A stretch of 64,000 nucleotides of DNA from JAJTGZ01 sp964403525. GTDB taxonomy: Bacteria; Planctomycetota; Phycisphaerae; Phycisphaerales; UBA1924. The stretch's first letter is position 1. Each line of letters opens with the position of its first letter. Both the position numbers and the translations under genes were made by a program. The notes under the pieces were generated by a model. The model was given only the letters and a program-made list of their open reading frames with translations, was not told where the DNA came from and did not search any database. The stretch covers positions 62,001 through 126,000 of the forward strand of contig CAYOGE010000005.1 in assembly GCA_964403525.1 (NCBI GenBank), given 5' to 3'. Shown here one piece after another: positions 1-7,385 of this stretch.

Positions 1-126
1 CTGTGCGCTGGCGGCCGCCCCTACTTCTACTCGGCAGGCAGCGACGCCAACGCCGCGACGGTTGCCGACAACGTCTACTCGGTCCGGCCAATCTTCGACA
101 CGTTGGTAAAAGCCAACGGCCAGTAG
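1..126 (+). CDS. C-terminal end of an unidentified protein (5' truncated by the window)
   Basis: An open frame enters from the window edge in frame 1 and stops with TAG at 124-126. The 41 visible residues include PYFYSAGSDAN and end DTLVKANGQ. The Pro-Tyr-Phe-Tyr-Ser-Ala-Gly-Ser-Asp pattern resembles the C-terminus of planctomycete type II secretion or prepilin-like proteins, which often carry a 'PYxYxSxGxDG' stretch, but the fragment is too short to decide. A 7-bp hairpin at 224-242 lies downstream. The family assignment is a guess; that it is the end of a real gene is moderately likely. Confidence 0.4.
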   Translation: MCAGGRPYFYSAGSDANAATVADNVYSVRPIFDTLVKANGQ

Positions 127-189
127 CACACGAGAGCGGCTGCTCGCCGGGCCTCCTGAGGTCCCAAAACCGCTAAACACGCAAAGGCG

Positions 190-219
190 TTGCTCCAAGC
201 CGGTGGCTCGCCCTATAGT
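190..219 (+). promoter_or_regulatory. Possible sigma-70 promoter for tRNA-Pro
   Basis: TTGCTC (190-195) and TATAGT (214-219) are separated by 18 bp and lie about 80 bp upstream of the tRNA. The match is reasonable for a housekeeping promoter, but it rests only on the sequence pattern. Confidence 0.3.
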
Positions 220-223
220 CGGC

Positions 224-242
224 ACGTCCTGAGGAAGGACGT
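224..242. terminator. Hairpin downstream of the first gene
   Basis: ACGTCCT (224-230) and AGGACGT (236-242) form a perfect 7-bp stem around a 5-nt loop. There is no T tract, so it may be a weak terminator or a processing signal in the tRNA-Pro leader. Confidence 0.3.
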
Positions 243-298
243 CTGGCCGTTCTACCCGAGACTGAGCCGACAACAGCTGGATATCCAGAGCAGAATGA

Positions 299-372
299 CG
301 GGGCGTAGCGCAGCTTGGTAGCGCGTCTGGTTCGGGACCAGAAGGTCGGAGGTTCAAATCCTCTCGCCCCGA
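299..372 (+). tRNA. tRNA-Pro (anticodon CGG)
   Basis: A complete cloverleaf can be folded by eye. The acceptor stem is CGGGGCG (299-305) with CGCCCCG (365-371) and an A discriminator at 372. The anticodon stem is tctgg/ccaga with a 7-base loop TTCGGGA, giving anticodon CGG, which reads CCG proline codons. The T arm is ggagg-TTCAAAT-cctct with one G-T pair at its base. CCA is not encoded. A hairpin follows 12 bp downstream. The 94-aa reading frame across this tRNA is a shadow. Confidence 0.95.
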
Positions 373-384
373 TTCAGCAGACCA

Positions 385-412
385 GATGGCCCCGGCAAGT
401 GCCGGGGTCATC
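385..412 (+). terminator. Hairpin downstream of tRNA-Pro
   Basis: A 13-bp stem (385-397 with 400-412, one G-T position) has a 2-nt loop and contains GGCCCCGGCA/TGCCGGGGTC. It sits just after the tRNA and probably ends or trims its transcript, although no T tract follows. The tRNA tail plus hairpin (from 'gattcagcagacc') is repeated almost exactly at 4173-4222. Confidence 0.5.
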
Positions 413-957
413 GGCGTTTACGGCGGAGTTCAAGCCGAATCCTGTCAACCTGCGTCGGTGCCGTTCAGTTGAACTGCTCTTGTGGTTGGAGCTTTACCAA
501 CCGCAGGTCCGTCTACGGCGGGCGGGCGTTTCATCCTGCAGAGTGTACTGGCGGTCCGCTAGTTGCGGGTTCGCGCCCCGTCCGTCTCGTTTGAAGTAGC
601 CTGCTTCGAGAGCGGTTTTCTTCGCTTTTGACGCATCGGACGTTCGAATGCCGGACTGTGCGCCTCTTCTGGCTTGAGGCCTGCCCGTGAAACTGGTACC
701 GGCCCGTCGTCATGGAACGACGAGCAGGCATAGCGGTCGGCGTGAGTTGGTTCCCAGCCGAAGCCCAGCATCGCAAGTACGTCGGTTACCAGCGCGGGCG
801 GACTGGCAAGGCGCGAGCCAATTGCCGGCACCTCAGTGGGAACCAGCGATTGGCCGTCAGACGAGCCGTGAACCTCGTTGCAGAATGGAACCGCCCTCAG
901 GCCGCCGGGCCGACCCTGTGACTGGAAAACACGGCATCTGCAAATACACTACTAGCC
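413..957. other. Non-coding stretch with tRNA-like fragments
   Basis: There is no convincing gene here; the short frames on both strands have no recognisable content. The stretch holds two tRNA-like 3' fragments, at 428-454 and 552-595, each with a near copy on the far side of the DUF1254 gene pair (4148-4174 and 3967-4010). The last 350 bp before the first DUF1254 gene show no other clear feature and presumably carry its promoter. Confidence 0.5.
552..595 (+). repeat. tRNA-like 3' fragment, left copy of direct repeat
   Basis: Positions 561-595 match 3976-4010 at 32 of 35 bases, with weaker similarity extending to 552. The sequence has the form of a T arm followed by an acceptor 3' strand (gcggg-ttcgcgc-cccgt-ccgtctc), but no 5' half of a tRNA is present. 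A partial tRNA duplicated in direct orientation around a gene cassette is the usual footprint of site-specific integration into a tRNA. That reading is an inference; no integrase gene is present. Confidence 0.5.
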
Positions 958-2280
958 ATGAACTGGACTCTAACACGGTTGGTTTTCGGCGCGGTCCTGA
1001 GCGTCATCTGGGCGTCGGCAAGCTCCGCCCAAACGCCCCCGCCGGACAAACAGACCGTCGCGGACGCCTACGCGTACCTGCTCGGGCGAGCACTCGTGGT
1101 CCGGCAGGAGCACACCGACCTCAAAGAGCCAGGCGTCACCTACAACGTCATCAAGTACAACGCGCTGGGGTCCGCCGAATTCGCCAACCCTAATCTTGAC
1201 GTGGCGTACCTCGAAGCCTGGATCGCGGTAGACGACAAGACCCCCGTGCTACTCGAAGTACCCAAGGTCAACGGGCGCTACTACACCGCGCAGATCCTGG
1301 ACGAGTGGGGGGAGGTCATCACCAACATCAATGAGCGCACGTTTCCCTTCCATCCCAACGGCACGTTCGCGTTCGTCGCGCCCGGATCCAAGGCCGTTGT
1401 CCCGCAAGGGGCAGAGCGCATCGAGTTGAACTCGCGCAAGGCCAAGATGCTCGGCCGCGTGGAGATCAAGGACGACAAGGAGGGCGCGGTAGGTCTCCAG
1501 AAGCAGTTCAAGATCACGCCGATGGGCAGGCCCGAAATCGAGCCGGCCGTGGCGATCGCTGAGATTGACAACAAGGAGTTGGTGGGCGTCGAGCTCTTCG
1601 ATAGCGCCGGCGCGCTACTCGCCAGCGCTCACGACGTGTCGCCAGCAGGACCCGAGATGCAAGCCAAGGTTCGCGAGGTTGCGAAGATGGCCGAGGACCC
1701 CCAGCAGCGGCAGGTCCTAGACCGAATGATCCGGACCGAGGTGATCCCGCAGTTCCGGGTTGACGCGGTGACTAAGACGGGCGTGTACAAGAACAACTGG
1801 CTCGCCACCATTGGTACCGGCAACTATGGGGCCGACTACAGGCGGCGGGCCGCCGCCAATCTGGTCGGCATCTGGGCCAACGCCAACGACGAGGTCATCT
1901 ACTTCGTGGCCACCGAGGACGCCGACGGCAAGCCTCTCAATGGCTCAAACGAGTACATCATCGACTTCTCCAAGGCGGGCCGGCCGGAGCAGGCGGTCAA
2001 TGGCTATTGGTCGGTGATTCTCTTGGACGTCCCCAACTACCGCGTTGTGCCCAACAGGCTCAACCGGTTCAACCTGAACAACTACTCGGGCCTCAAGTCC
2101 GAGGCCGACGGCTCTCTGAAGATCCTGCTGTCGAAACAGCCTGGCGTGGCAACCCTAGAGTCCAACTGGCTGCCAACGGCAGACGGCAAGGCCTTCTCGC
2201 TCACCCTCCGCACCTACGTCCCCAAGGACTTCGTGAAGCGCGGCGAGTGGTTCCCGCCGGCGATCAAGCGAGTGAAGTAG
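958..2280 (+). CDS. Secreted DUF1254/DUF1214 domain protein (first copy)
   Basis: The 440-residue product starts with an N-terminal signal peptide (about residues 1-25, ending ASSAQ). An N-terminal DUF1254-type region includes NVIKYNALGSAEFANPNLD and 'LLEVPKVNGRYYTAQILDEW'. The C-terminal DUF1214 region includes NGYWSVILLD, a NLNNYSGL stretch and a final 'SLTLRTYVPK...GEWFPPAIKRVK'. Proteins of this family are mostly exported and their biochemical role is unknown. It is followed after about 145 bp by a second, divergent family member, so the two look like a paralogous pair. The pair is flanked by duplicated tRNA-like fragments, suggesting joint acquisition. The ATG at 958 gives a clean signal peptide; no strong ribosome binding site is seen. 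Confidence 0.85.
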   Translation: MNWTLTRLVFGAVLSVIWASASSAQTPPPDKQTVADAYAYLLGRALVVRQEHTDLKEPGVTYNVIKYNALGSAEFANPNLDVAYLEAWIAVDDKTPVLLEVPKVNGRYYTAQILDEWGEVITNINERTFPFHPNGTFAFVAPGSKAVVPQGAERIELNSRKAKMLGRVEIKDDKEGAVGLQKQFKITPMGRPEIEPAVAIAEIDNKELVGVELFDSAGALLASAHDVSPAGPEMQAKVREVAKMAEDPQQRQVLDRMIRTEVIPQFRVDAVTKTGVYKNNWLATIGTGNYGADYRRRAAANLVGIWANANDEVIYFVATEDADGKPLNGSNEYIIDFSKAGRPEQAVNGYWSVILLDVPNYRVVPNRLNRFNLNNYSGLKSEADGSLKILLSKQPGVATLESNWLPTADGKAFSLTLRTYVPKDFVKRGEWFPPAIKRVK

Positions 2281-2426
2281 GTCGCCATGACGGCCAACGG
2301 AGCCGATCGCCTCAAGGCAGCGACCGGTACCCCGACTGTATGTTGAGCACGTTGACCATCTCACTCGATGGGCGAGTGAAAACCTTTCGTGAAGTGGAAC
2401 ATGAGGCGTGTATTAGGAAACTCAAA

Positions 2427-3950
2427 GTGAAGACGACATTCGCAGGGATCGGGCTTGGCGCGGCGTTGGGCCTTGTGCTGGCCGCAACAACCAATACTTG
2501 GGGTCAGCAGCAGGCGACCGAGCCCAAGTACAAGGCAAACGTCCCAGATCCCATCCGTACGCCGGACACAGTTGAAACCAAGACGCTGGGCACCCTGCGG
2601 TTCTTCGACGGCATGCCCAGCCCCGATACCGCGACCAAGATCTACGACTATCTCGACGTCGCTCGCGCCTCCGAGGCATTCCTCGCCGGAATCCCCGCGA
2701 CGTCGGCGTACTCGGTGATGGAAGGTTTCAGGCAGGTCGGTATGCGGCCGGGCGACCTGGGCTTGAGCGAAGACCTTCTCGACGCCCGCTCGCTATTCCT
2801 CACTCCCAACACCACAACGGTGTATGGCATGCTGGAGTTCGATGTGAAGGATGGGCCCGTCGTCCTCAAGGTACCCCCGGGCGTGCTCGGGCCGTTGCAG
2901 GATGCGTGGTTCCGATTTGTCGTCGACCTAGGCCCGCTGGGCCCCGATCAGGGCAAGGGGGGGACGTACGTTGTTGCGCACCAGAGTTACAAAGGCCCGA
3001 TCCCCCAAGGCGCGTTCGAGGTGCGCACTCGAACCTACCGCAACATGGGCTTTTTCCGCGTCTTTGTCAAGGACAGCGACACCGCGGCGGCCGCGAAGTC
3101 GGTGAAGTCTTTCTTCCGATGCTACCCGCTGGCGCAAGCGGCCAACCCGCCTGAGCAGAGGTTCTTTAACGTCTCCGGCAAGCAGTTCAACACGGTCCAC
3201 TCCAACGACTTTCACTTCTTCCATGAGATCGACGCGGTCATCCAGTACGAGCCAGCGGACGCGTGCGACCCCGAGTCGCTGGGCCTTTTCGCGTCGATCG
3301 GAATCAGGAAGGGCACGCCCTTCGCTCCCGACGAGCGGATGAAGAGGCTGCTCACCGAGGGTGTGGCGATCGGCAACGCCGCAGCGCGGTCTTTCTGCTT
3401 TGCCAATCGCGACAGGAGCATCTACTACTACCCCGATCGCCAGTGGTACGCGTCGTTCGCCGGGACACACGACTTCATTGAGAACGGCGTGCTCGACTCC
3501 GACAAGCGGGTGCTGTGGCTCTATATCGCCACCGGAGTAACTCCTGCGATGTCCACGCCCAAAGTGGGCACCGGCTCAGTCTACCCGATGGCCGCCCGCG
3601 ACTCCCATGGGCAGTACCTCGACGGAGGCAAGACCTACTCGGTCACGCTTCCCGCGCCGGTCCCCGTGAACAATTTCTGGGCGTTCACCGTCTATGACGG
3701 CCAGACACGCAGCCTCCTGGAGACCGATCAGAAGAGCGCTGGCATCGACAGCAACAATAAGAACATGAAACCCAATGCGGACGGCTCGTACACGGTCTAC
3801 TTTGCCCCCAAACCTCCGGAAGGAAAGGAAGACAACTGGGTGCAGACGATGCCCGGCAAAAGCTACTTCGTTTTCCTTCGGCTGTATGGTCCTCTTGAGC
3901 CTTGGTTCAACAAGACGTGGAAGCCCGGGGACTTTGAGATCGTTAAGTGA
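2427..3950 (+). CDS. Secreted DUF1254/DUF1214 domain protein (second copy)
   Basis: The frame is open far upstream, but the GTG at 2427 is chosen. It is preceded by AGGA at 2415-2418 and yields a signal peptide (KTTFAGIGLGAALGLVL... ending TWGQQQA), giving 507 residues. The DUF1254 signature is visible as 'SLFLTPNTTTVYGMLEFD' followed by 'VVLKVPPGVLGPLQDAWFR'. The DUF1214 half includes LPAPVPVNNFWAFTVYDGQT and ends with 'FLRLYGPLEPWFNKTWKPGDFE'. An upstream ATG at 2340 would add a non-signal extension and is less likely. Function is unknown. Together with the preceding gene it forms the only coding content between the repeated tRNA-like fragments. Confidence 0.85.
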   Translation: MKTTFAGIGLGAALGLVLAATTNTWGQQQATEPKYKANVPDPIRTPDTVETKTLGTLRFFDGMPSPDTATKIYDYLDVARASEAFLAGIPATSAYSVMEGFRQVGMRPGDLGLSEDLLDARSLFLTPNTTTVYGMLEFDVKDGPVVLKVPPGVLGPLQDAWFRFVVDLGPLGPDQGKGGTYVVAHQSYKGPIPQGAFEVRTRTYRNMGFFRVFVKDSDTAAAAKSVKSFFRCYPLAQAANPPEQRFFNVSGKQFNTVHSNDFHFFHEIDAVIQYEPADACDPESLGLFASIGIRKGTPFAPDERMKRLLTEGVAIGNAAARSFCFANRDRSIYYYPDRQWYASFAGTHDFIENGVLDSDKRVLWLYIATGVTPAMSTPKVGTGSVYPMAARDSHGQYLDGGKTYSVTLPAPVPVNNFWAFTVYDGQTRSLLETDQKSAGIDSNNKNMKPNADGSYTVYFAPKPPEGKEDNWVQTMPGKSYFVFLRLYGPLEPWFNKTWKPGDFEIVK

Positions 3951-3966
3951 CCCTGGGTCCAGTTGT

Positions 3967-4010
3967 CGATCCGTTGGTTGCGGGTTCGAGCCCCGTCCGT
4001 CTCGCTTGAA
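3967..4010 (+). repeat. tRNA-like 3' fragment, right copy of direct repeat
   Basis: This is the partner of 552-595. It reads as an intact T arm (gcggg-ttcgagc-cccgt) followed by ccgtctcg and starts 17 bp after the stop codon of the second DUF1254 gene. Unlike the left copy it keeps the canonical TTCGAGC loop. No matching 5' half (expected to start GAGACGG) lies upstream. Confidence 0.5.
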
Positions 4011-4180
4011 AACGCCCCTGGTTCGCTGGCGACCGCGCCAACACCCGGCCCGGGCGACTGAAGGGCTGTCCTCCGCTCGCTTTTTCACGGTGTCACGCCG
4101 AGCAACAGCCGCGTATCCGGCTCCCAATGGCGGATTGCCTCCTCAAAGAGTTCAAGCCGTGTCCTGTCACCCTGATTCAG

Positions 4181-4222
4181 CAGACCTGATGGCCCCGGCA
4201 GGTGCCGGGGCCATCAGGTCTG
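4181..4222. repeat. Perfect 20-bp inverted repeat (long hairpin)
   Basis: Positions 4181-4200 and 4203-4222 are exact reverse complements separated by only 2 nt. The centre matches the hairpin behind tRNA-Pro (385-412). It lies about 90 bp upstream of the thioredoxin gene. It may be a transcription stop for the DUF1254 pair or a duplicated tRNA trailer. Confidence 0.6.
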
Positions 4223-4307
4223 CGGGCAGGCTTCAACTCAAGCGTCGCGGGAACGACATGCACGCTGGTCACTGCACAAGGTGACGCAGAGCGATCTTTT
4301 TCCTACG

Positions 4308-4820
4308 ATGTGCCTGATGAACAACCTCGAACCGCGGCCTCAGTCGTCACTGGCTGCCGACCACTCACGCCAGCCCCTCCGGCGAAAAACCTTCAGGTTT
4401 TGGCGATGTTTCTGGCTGACCTTCCTTGTGGTCTCGCTCGGCTACGCCGGGTATTGCTTCTACGTGCCCGGCAACAACATCGCTTGGGCCGACGACTACT
4501 CGTCCGCCCAGCGACTCGCTGTGGAGTCTGACAAGCCCATCATTCTCTTCTTCACCGGCAAATGGTGCGTCCCCTGTCGGATCATGAAGCGCAACGTTTG
4601 GGCTGATGCACAGGTGGCGGAAACGGTCAACGCGGCATTTGTACCCCTGACGATCGACGTAGACGATCCCGACGCGGCCACGGTGATCAGCCGCTACCAG
4701 GTCGGTGCCACTCCGAACACGATCATTACAGACCCGCAAGGGAACGTCCTGGATCAAGCGGCCGGGGGATTGAACAAAGCCGGCTTTCTTGAGTTGCTCG
4801 AGCGTGCGGCAAGGCCTTGA
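4308..4820 (+). CDS. Membrane-anchored thioredoxin family protein
   Basis: The product is about 170 residues. A basic, cytoplasmic-looking N-terminus is followed by one membrane segment (FRFWRCFWLTFLVVSLGYAG) and then a thioredoxin fold with the redox motif W-C-V-P-C in 'FFTGKWCVPCRIMKRNVW'. A cis-proline is present in GATPNTII. The domain probably faces the periplasm and reduces or protects thiols there, similar to the thioredoxin-like part of DsbD-type proteins. The start is uncertain: GTG 4281, ATG 4308 and ATG 4317 are all possible and none has a convincing ribosome binding site. It converges with sbtA across a structured gap. Confidence 0.8.
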   Translation: MCLMNNLEPRPQSSLAADHSRQPLRRKTFRFWRCFWLTFLVVSLGYAGYCFYVPGNNIAWADDYSSAQRLAVESDKPIILFFTGKWCVPCRIMKRNVWADAQVAETVNAAFVPLTIDVDDPDAATVISRYQVGATPNTIITDPQGNVLDQAAGGLNKAGFLELLERAARP

Positions 4821-4863
4821 TAGGCGGTCTTCATGGGTCGTCAAGAGCCCCATCGCATCTGAA

Positions 4864-4909
4864 CCGCGCACAGCAGCCCGGGGGTACGTCCCCCCTTCGG
4901 TGTGCGCGG
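4864..4909. terminator. Nested hairpin between convergent genes
   Basis: CCGCGCACA (4864-4872) pairs with TGTGCGCGG (4901-4909), and inside it GGGGG (4880-4884) pairs with CCCCC (4890-4894). It lies between the stops of the thioredoxin gene (+) and sbtA (-). A bidirectional terminator is the simplest role; T tracts are absent. Confidence 0.4.
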
Positions 4910-5050
4910 CGACTTTGGCCGTGCCTGCGGTCGGGGCTGCGCCCCTCGCTCAGGGGCGGCAAGCGTGAACCCTTCGATCACCGACTCTCATTGAGACAGG
5001 TGCAGGAGATGGGGGTAGGCCACGGGCGCGCTGCAAACACACAGGCGCAC

Positions 5051-6052
5051 TCAAGGGTGGAGCAGCCGTGTCGCGGCCAGCGTGTAGAGCGGAATCCCGA
5101 CGCCGATGTTGAACGGAAACGTCACGGCGAGCGCCAGCGGGATGTAGATGCCCGGGTTTGCCTGCGGGATCACCAGGCGAACCGCCGCCGGCACGGCGAT
5201 GTAGCTCGCCGAGCCGGCGAGCACCATCAGCAGCGCCCCGTCGCCCGCACTCAGACCCAGCGCCCACGCGAGCAGGAGCGCGACCGCCGCGGCGGCCGGC
5301 GGCGTCAACAGCCCGAAGGCGATCAGCCGCGCCCCGGCCTTTCGCAGATCGCCCAGCCGGCGCGCAGCGAGCAGGCCAAGGTCCAGAAGAAAGAACACGA
5401 GCACGCCGCTGAACAGGTCTGTGCACAGCGGCTTGAAGGCCTGATACCCGCGCTCGCCCGTCAGCATCCCGATCGCCATCGATCCAAGCAGCAGCAGAAC
5501 CGGACCGTTCAGCAGGGCCTCGTGGAAGAGCTTCCCCCACGCCGTCTGATCGGAGCGTTCGTCCCGGTTGTGACGGTTGAGCAACAGCACGGCGACGACA
5601 ATGGCGGGGCTCTCCATCAGCGCCATGCACGCGACCATGTGCCCGCCGTACGCGATGCCCTGACTGGTGAGAACCGTGCACGCGGTGACAAACGTCACGG
5701 CCGATATCGACCCGTAGCTCGCAGCGACGGCGGCCGCGTCCGCGGCTGAGACCCACCGCCGCAGCAGGAAGTAGACGGCCACCGGCATCACGCAGGCCAG
5801 CGCCACCGAGACGCCGATCGCCAAGAGCGCATCTTGTGTGAGCCCCCCGTGCACGAGCTTGACGCCACCTTGGAACCCGATCGCCCACAGCAGGTAGAGC
5901 GAGAGCAGCTTGGTGACCGCCTTGGGGATCGACAAGGAACTGCGCACAAACGTGGCGAACATCCCCAGGAAGAAGAAGAGCACCGGTGGGCTCGCGCTCA
6001 AGACCGAGGCCACCCCCGAAATCCCGCTCGAAACCGCAGAAGTTCCCGTCAT
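5051..6052 (-). CDS. sbtA: SbtA-type sodium-dependent bicarbonate transporter
   Basis: The 333-residue integral membrane protein has about ten hydrophobic segments. Family signatures include 'ASYGSISAVTFVTAC' in the first half and 'GSASYIAVPAAVRLVIPQAN' followed by AVTFPFNIGVGIPLY near the end, as in SbtA/PF05982. In cyanobacteria SbtA imports bicarbonate with sodium. In a heterotroph it would supply bicarbonate to carboxylases, or it may carry another small anion. Start ATG 6052 is preferred over the longer frame because AAAGG precedes it on the minus strand. No SbtB-like PII protein follows; instead a winged-helix regulator is divergent, suggesting transcriptional control. Confidence 0.85.
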   Translation of the reverse strand: MTGTSAVSSGISGVASVLSASPPVLFFFLGMFATFVRSSLSIPKAVTKLLSLYLLWAIGFQGGVKLVHGGLTQDALLAIGVSVALACVMPVAVYFLLRRWVSAADAAAVAASYGSISAVTFVTACTVLTSQGIAYGGHMVACMALMESPAIVVAVLLLNRHNRDERSDQTAWGKLFHEALLNGPVLLLLGSMAIGMLTGERGYQAFKPLCTDLFSGVLVFFLLDLGLLAARRLGDLRKAGARLIAFGLLTPPAAAAVALLLAWALGLSAGDGALLMVLAGSASYIAVPAAVRLVIPQANPGIYIPLALAVTFPFNIGVGIPLYTLAATRLLHP

Positions 6053-6162
6053 CGTTGAGCCTTTCCCGTTCGCGAGGCGCCCGCCGCTGGATCGCCGTCG
6101 ACGCGCCGTCCGCCTATGAATGCACGCTAGAACCAAGAACGAACGCCAAATAAAGCATTCGG

Positions 6163-6186
6163 ATACACGAATTAGTCTTCGTATAT
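6163..6186. promoter_or_regulatory. Inverted repeat operator candidate between sbtA and its regulator
   Basis: ATACACGAA (6163-6171) and TTCGTATAT (6178-6186) form an imperfect 9-6-9 inverted repeat in a short AT-rich island of otherwise GC-rich DNA. It lies 40 bp upstream of the regulator start and about 110 bp upstream of sbtA. It is a plausible binding site for the adjacent winged-helix protein. Confidence 0.4.
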
Positions 6187-6226
6187 AGTTGCCGCCGCCC
6201 GTGCTGAGTCAAGGGGAAGCCGTCAA

Positions 6227-6610
6227 ATGCCACCAAAGCCGCCAGCCGCCGATCGCTCCTCCAGAGCCGCCGCCGGGCGCCCAGGCCCAGGAAAGGGCAC
6301 CGGGGCCGCTGCAAGGGTCCAGGGTTGGACGTTCCTGACAAACCACTCTCACGTGCTGGTGTGCCTGATGGAAGACCCCTCGTCGCGCCTCCGCGACGTT
6401 GCCGCCCGCATCGGTATCACCGAGCGGGCCGTACAGAAGATCGTTCTTGACCTTGAAACTGCCAAGGTGCTGCGCCGCGTGCGTGAAGGCCGGAGAAACC
6501 GCTACAGAGTCCACCCCGACCAGCCGTTGCGTCACCCCGTTGAATGCCATTGCACCGTCGGCCAGCTGCTCATGCCGATCGTCAAGTCTGCACAATCGAT
6601 GCCCGGATGA
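6227..6610 (+). CDS. Winged helix-turn-helix regulator next to sbtA
   Basis: The 127-residue product has a basic, low-complexity N-terminus (about 30 residues) followed by a winged-helix fold. 'HVLVCLMEDPSSRLRDVAARIGITERAVQ' reads as helix 1-2 and the recognition helix; 'VLRRVREGRRNRYRVHPD' is a typical MarR/ArsR-like wing. The tail contains a CHC group (VECHCTV) that could bind metal or sense redox, but this is only an observation. It is transcribed divergently from sbtA across 174 bp holding an inverted repeat, so it is probably the sbtA regulator and self-regulated. Confidence 0.75.
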   Translation: MPPKPPAADRSSRAAAGRPGPGKGTGAAARVQGWTFLTNHSHVLVCLMEDPSSRLRDVAARIGITERAVQKIVLDLETAKVLRRVREGRRNRYRVHPDQPLRHPVECHCTVGQLLMPIVKSAQSMPG

Positions 6611-6715
6611 GCGTGCAAGAGCACGTGGCCGTCGGCTGAACGCCCGCCCCTGCTGCCCGCGCGACGTTGGCCGCGGGGCCTTTGTGCTCTATGCGTCCGT
6701 GCGGACCGCTCCGAC

Positions 6716-7198
6716 TCAGCCGCCGCGCACGGCCGCTTCAATCTTCGCAACGTCGAGCCTTGTCATCTCCATCATCGCCGCGAACGCACGCCTTGCAACG
6801 TCCCCACCCTGGGCGAGGGCATCGGTCAGCACGCGCGGCGTAATCTGCCACGAAAGGCCCCACCTGTCCCTGCACCAGCCGCACATGCTCTCGGCACCGC
6901 CGTTGCTCACGATCGCGTTCCAGTAGTGGTCCGTCTCCGCCTGGCTGTCGGTCGCGATCTGGAACGAGAACGCCTCGCTGTGCGTGAACCGGTCGCCGCC
7001 GTTGAGCCCAAGGCAGGCTACTCCGCAGACCACAAACTCAACCGTCAGCACGTCCCCCGCTTTCCCCCCCGGGTAGTCCGCCGGGGCCCGGTGCACAGCG
7101 ACAACCCGGCTGTCAGGGAACGTCCGCGCATAGAAGCCAGCGGCTTCTTCGGCATCATGGTCGTACCAGAGGCAGACAGTGTTCTTGCTCATGCTCAA
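6716..7198 (-). CDS. VOC family protein (PhnB/3-demethylubiquinone methyltransferase-like fold)
   Basis: The 160-residue product belongs to the glyoxalase/VOC superfamily branch often misnamed 3-demethylubiquinone-9 3-methyltransferase. Features are 'TVCLWYDHDAEEAAGFYARTFPDS' at the N-terminus, a central CLGLNGGDRF, 'FSFQIATDSQAETDHYWNAI', and the family C-terminus 'CRDRWGLSWQITPRVL'. Members bind small substrates or metals but most lack a known reaction. The start could be residue 1 or the Met at residue 3. It stands alone between the sbtA regulator and frr. Confidence 0.85.
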   Translation of the reverse strand: MSMSKNTVCLWYDHDAEEAAGFYARTFPDSRVVAVHRAPADYPGGKAGDVLTVEFVVCGVACLGLNGGDRFTHSEAFSFQIATDSQAETDHYWNAIVSNGGAESMCGWCRDRWGLSWQITPRVLTDALAQGGDVARRAFAAMMEMTRLDVAKIEAAVRGG

Positions 7199-7385
7199 GC
7201 TCCGGGCGGGTTTAGCACACGGTAAGCGTGCAGGTCGCCCGCGTGAGCAAGGGGTGCGTTTCTCCGCCGGGTTGTACGTGTTTCGGAGCCACTTCAGGCC
7301 CGGCGTACCTTGGGGCCGGCTTCGCCGGTGGTGGCGTCTACCGCTACCATCAGCGCATCAACCCCGGCACACCAAGGACGCTCCA

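Larger units (their letters stand above)
3951..4307. other. Non-coding stretch with repeated tRNA-like fragments and a long hairpin
   Basis: No gene is supported here. The stretch contains the right-hand copies of elements also found on the left of the DUF1254 pair: a tRNA-like 3' fragment (3967-4010), a second tRNA-like fragment (4148-4174; 24 of 27 bases match 428-454), and the tRNA tail plus hairpin (4173-4222). The remainder, 4011-4147, shows nothing recognisable. Confidence 0.5.

Noticed and set aside
4181..4222. CRISPR repeat or transposon end
   Set aside because: There are only two related hairpins in the window, no regular spacers, and no transposase. A duplicated tRNA trailer or terminator fits better.
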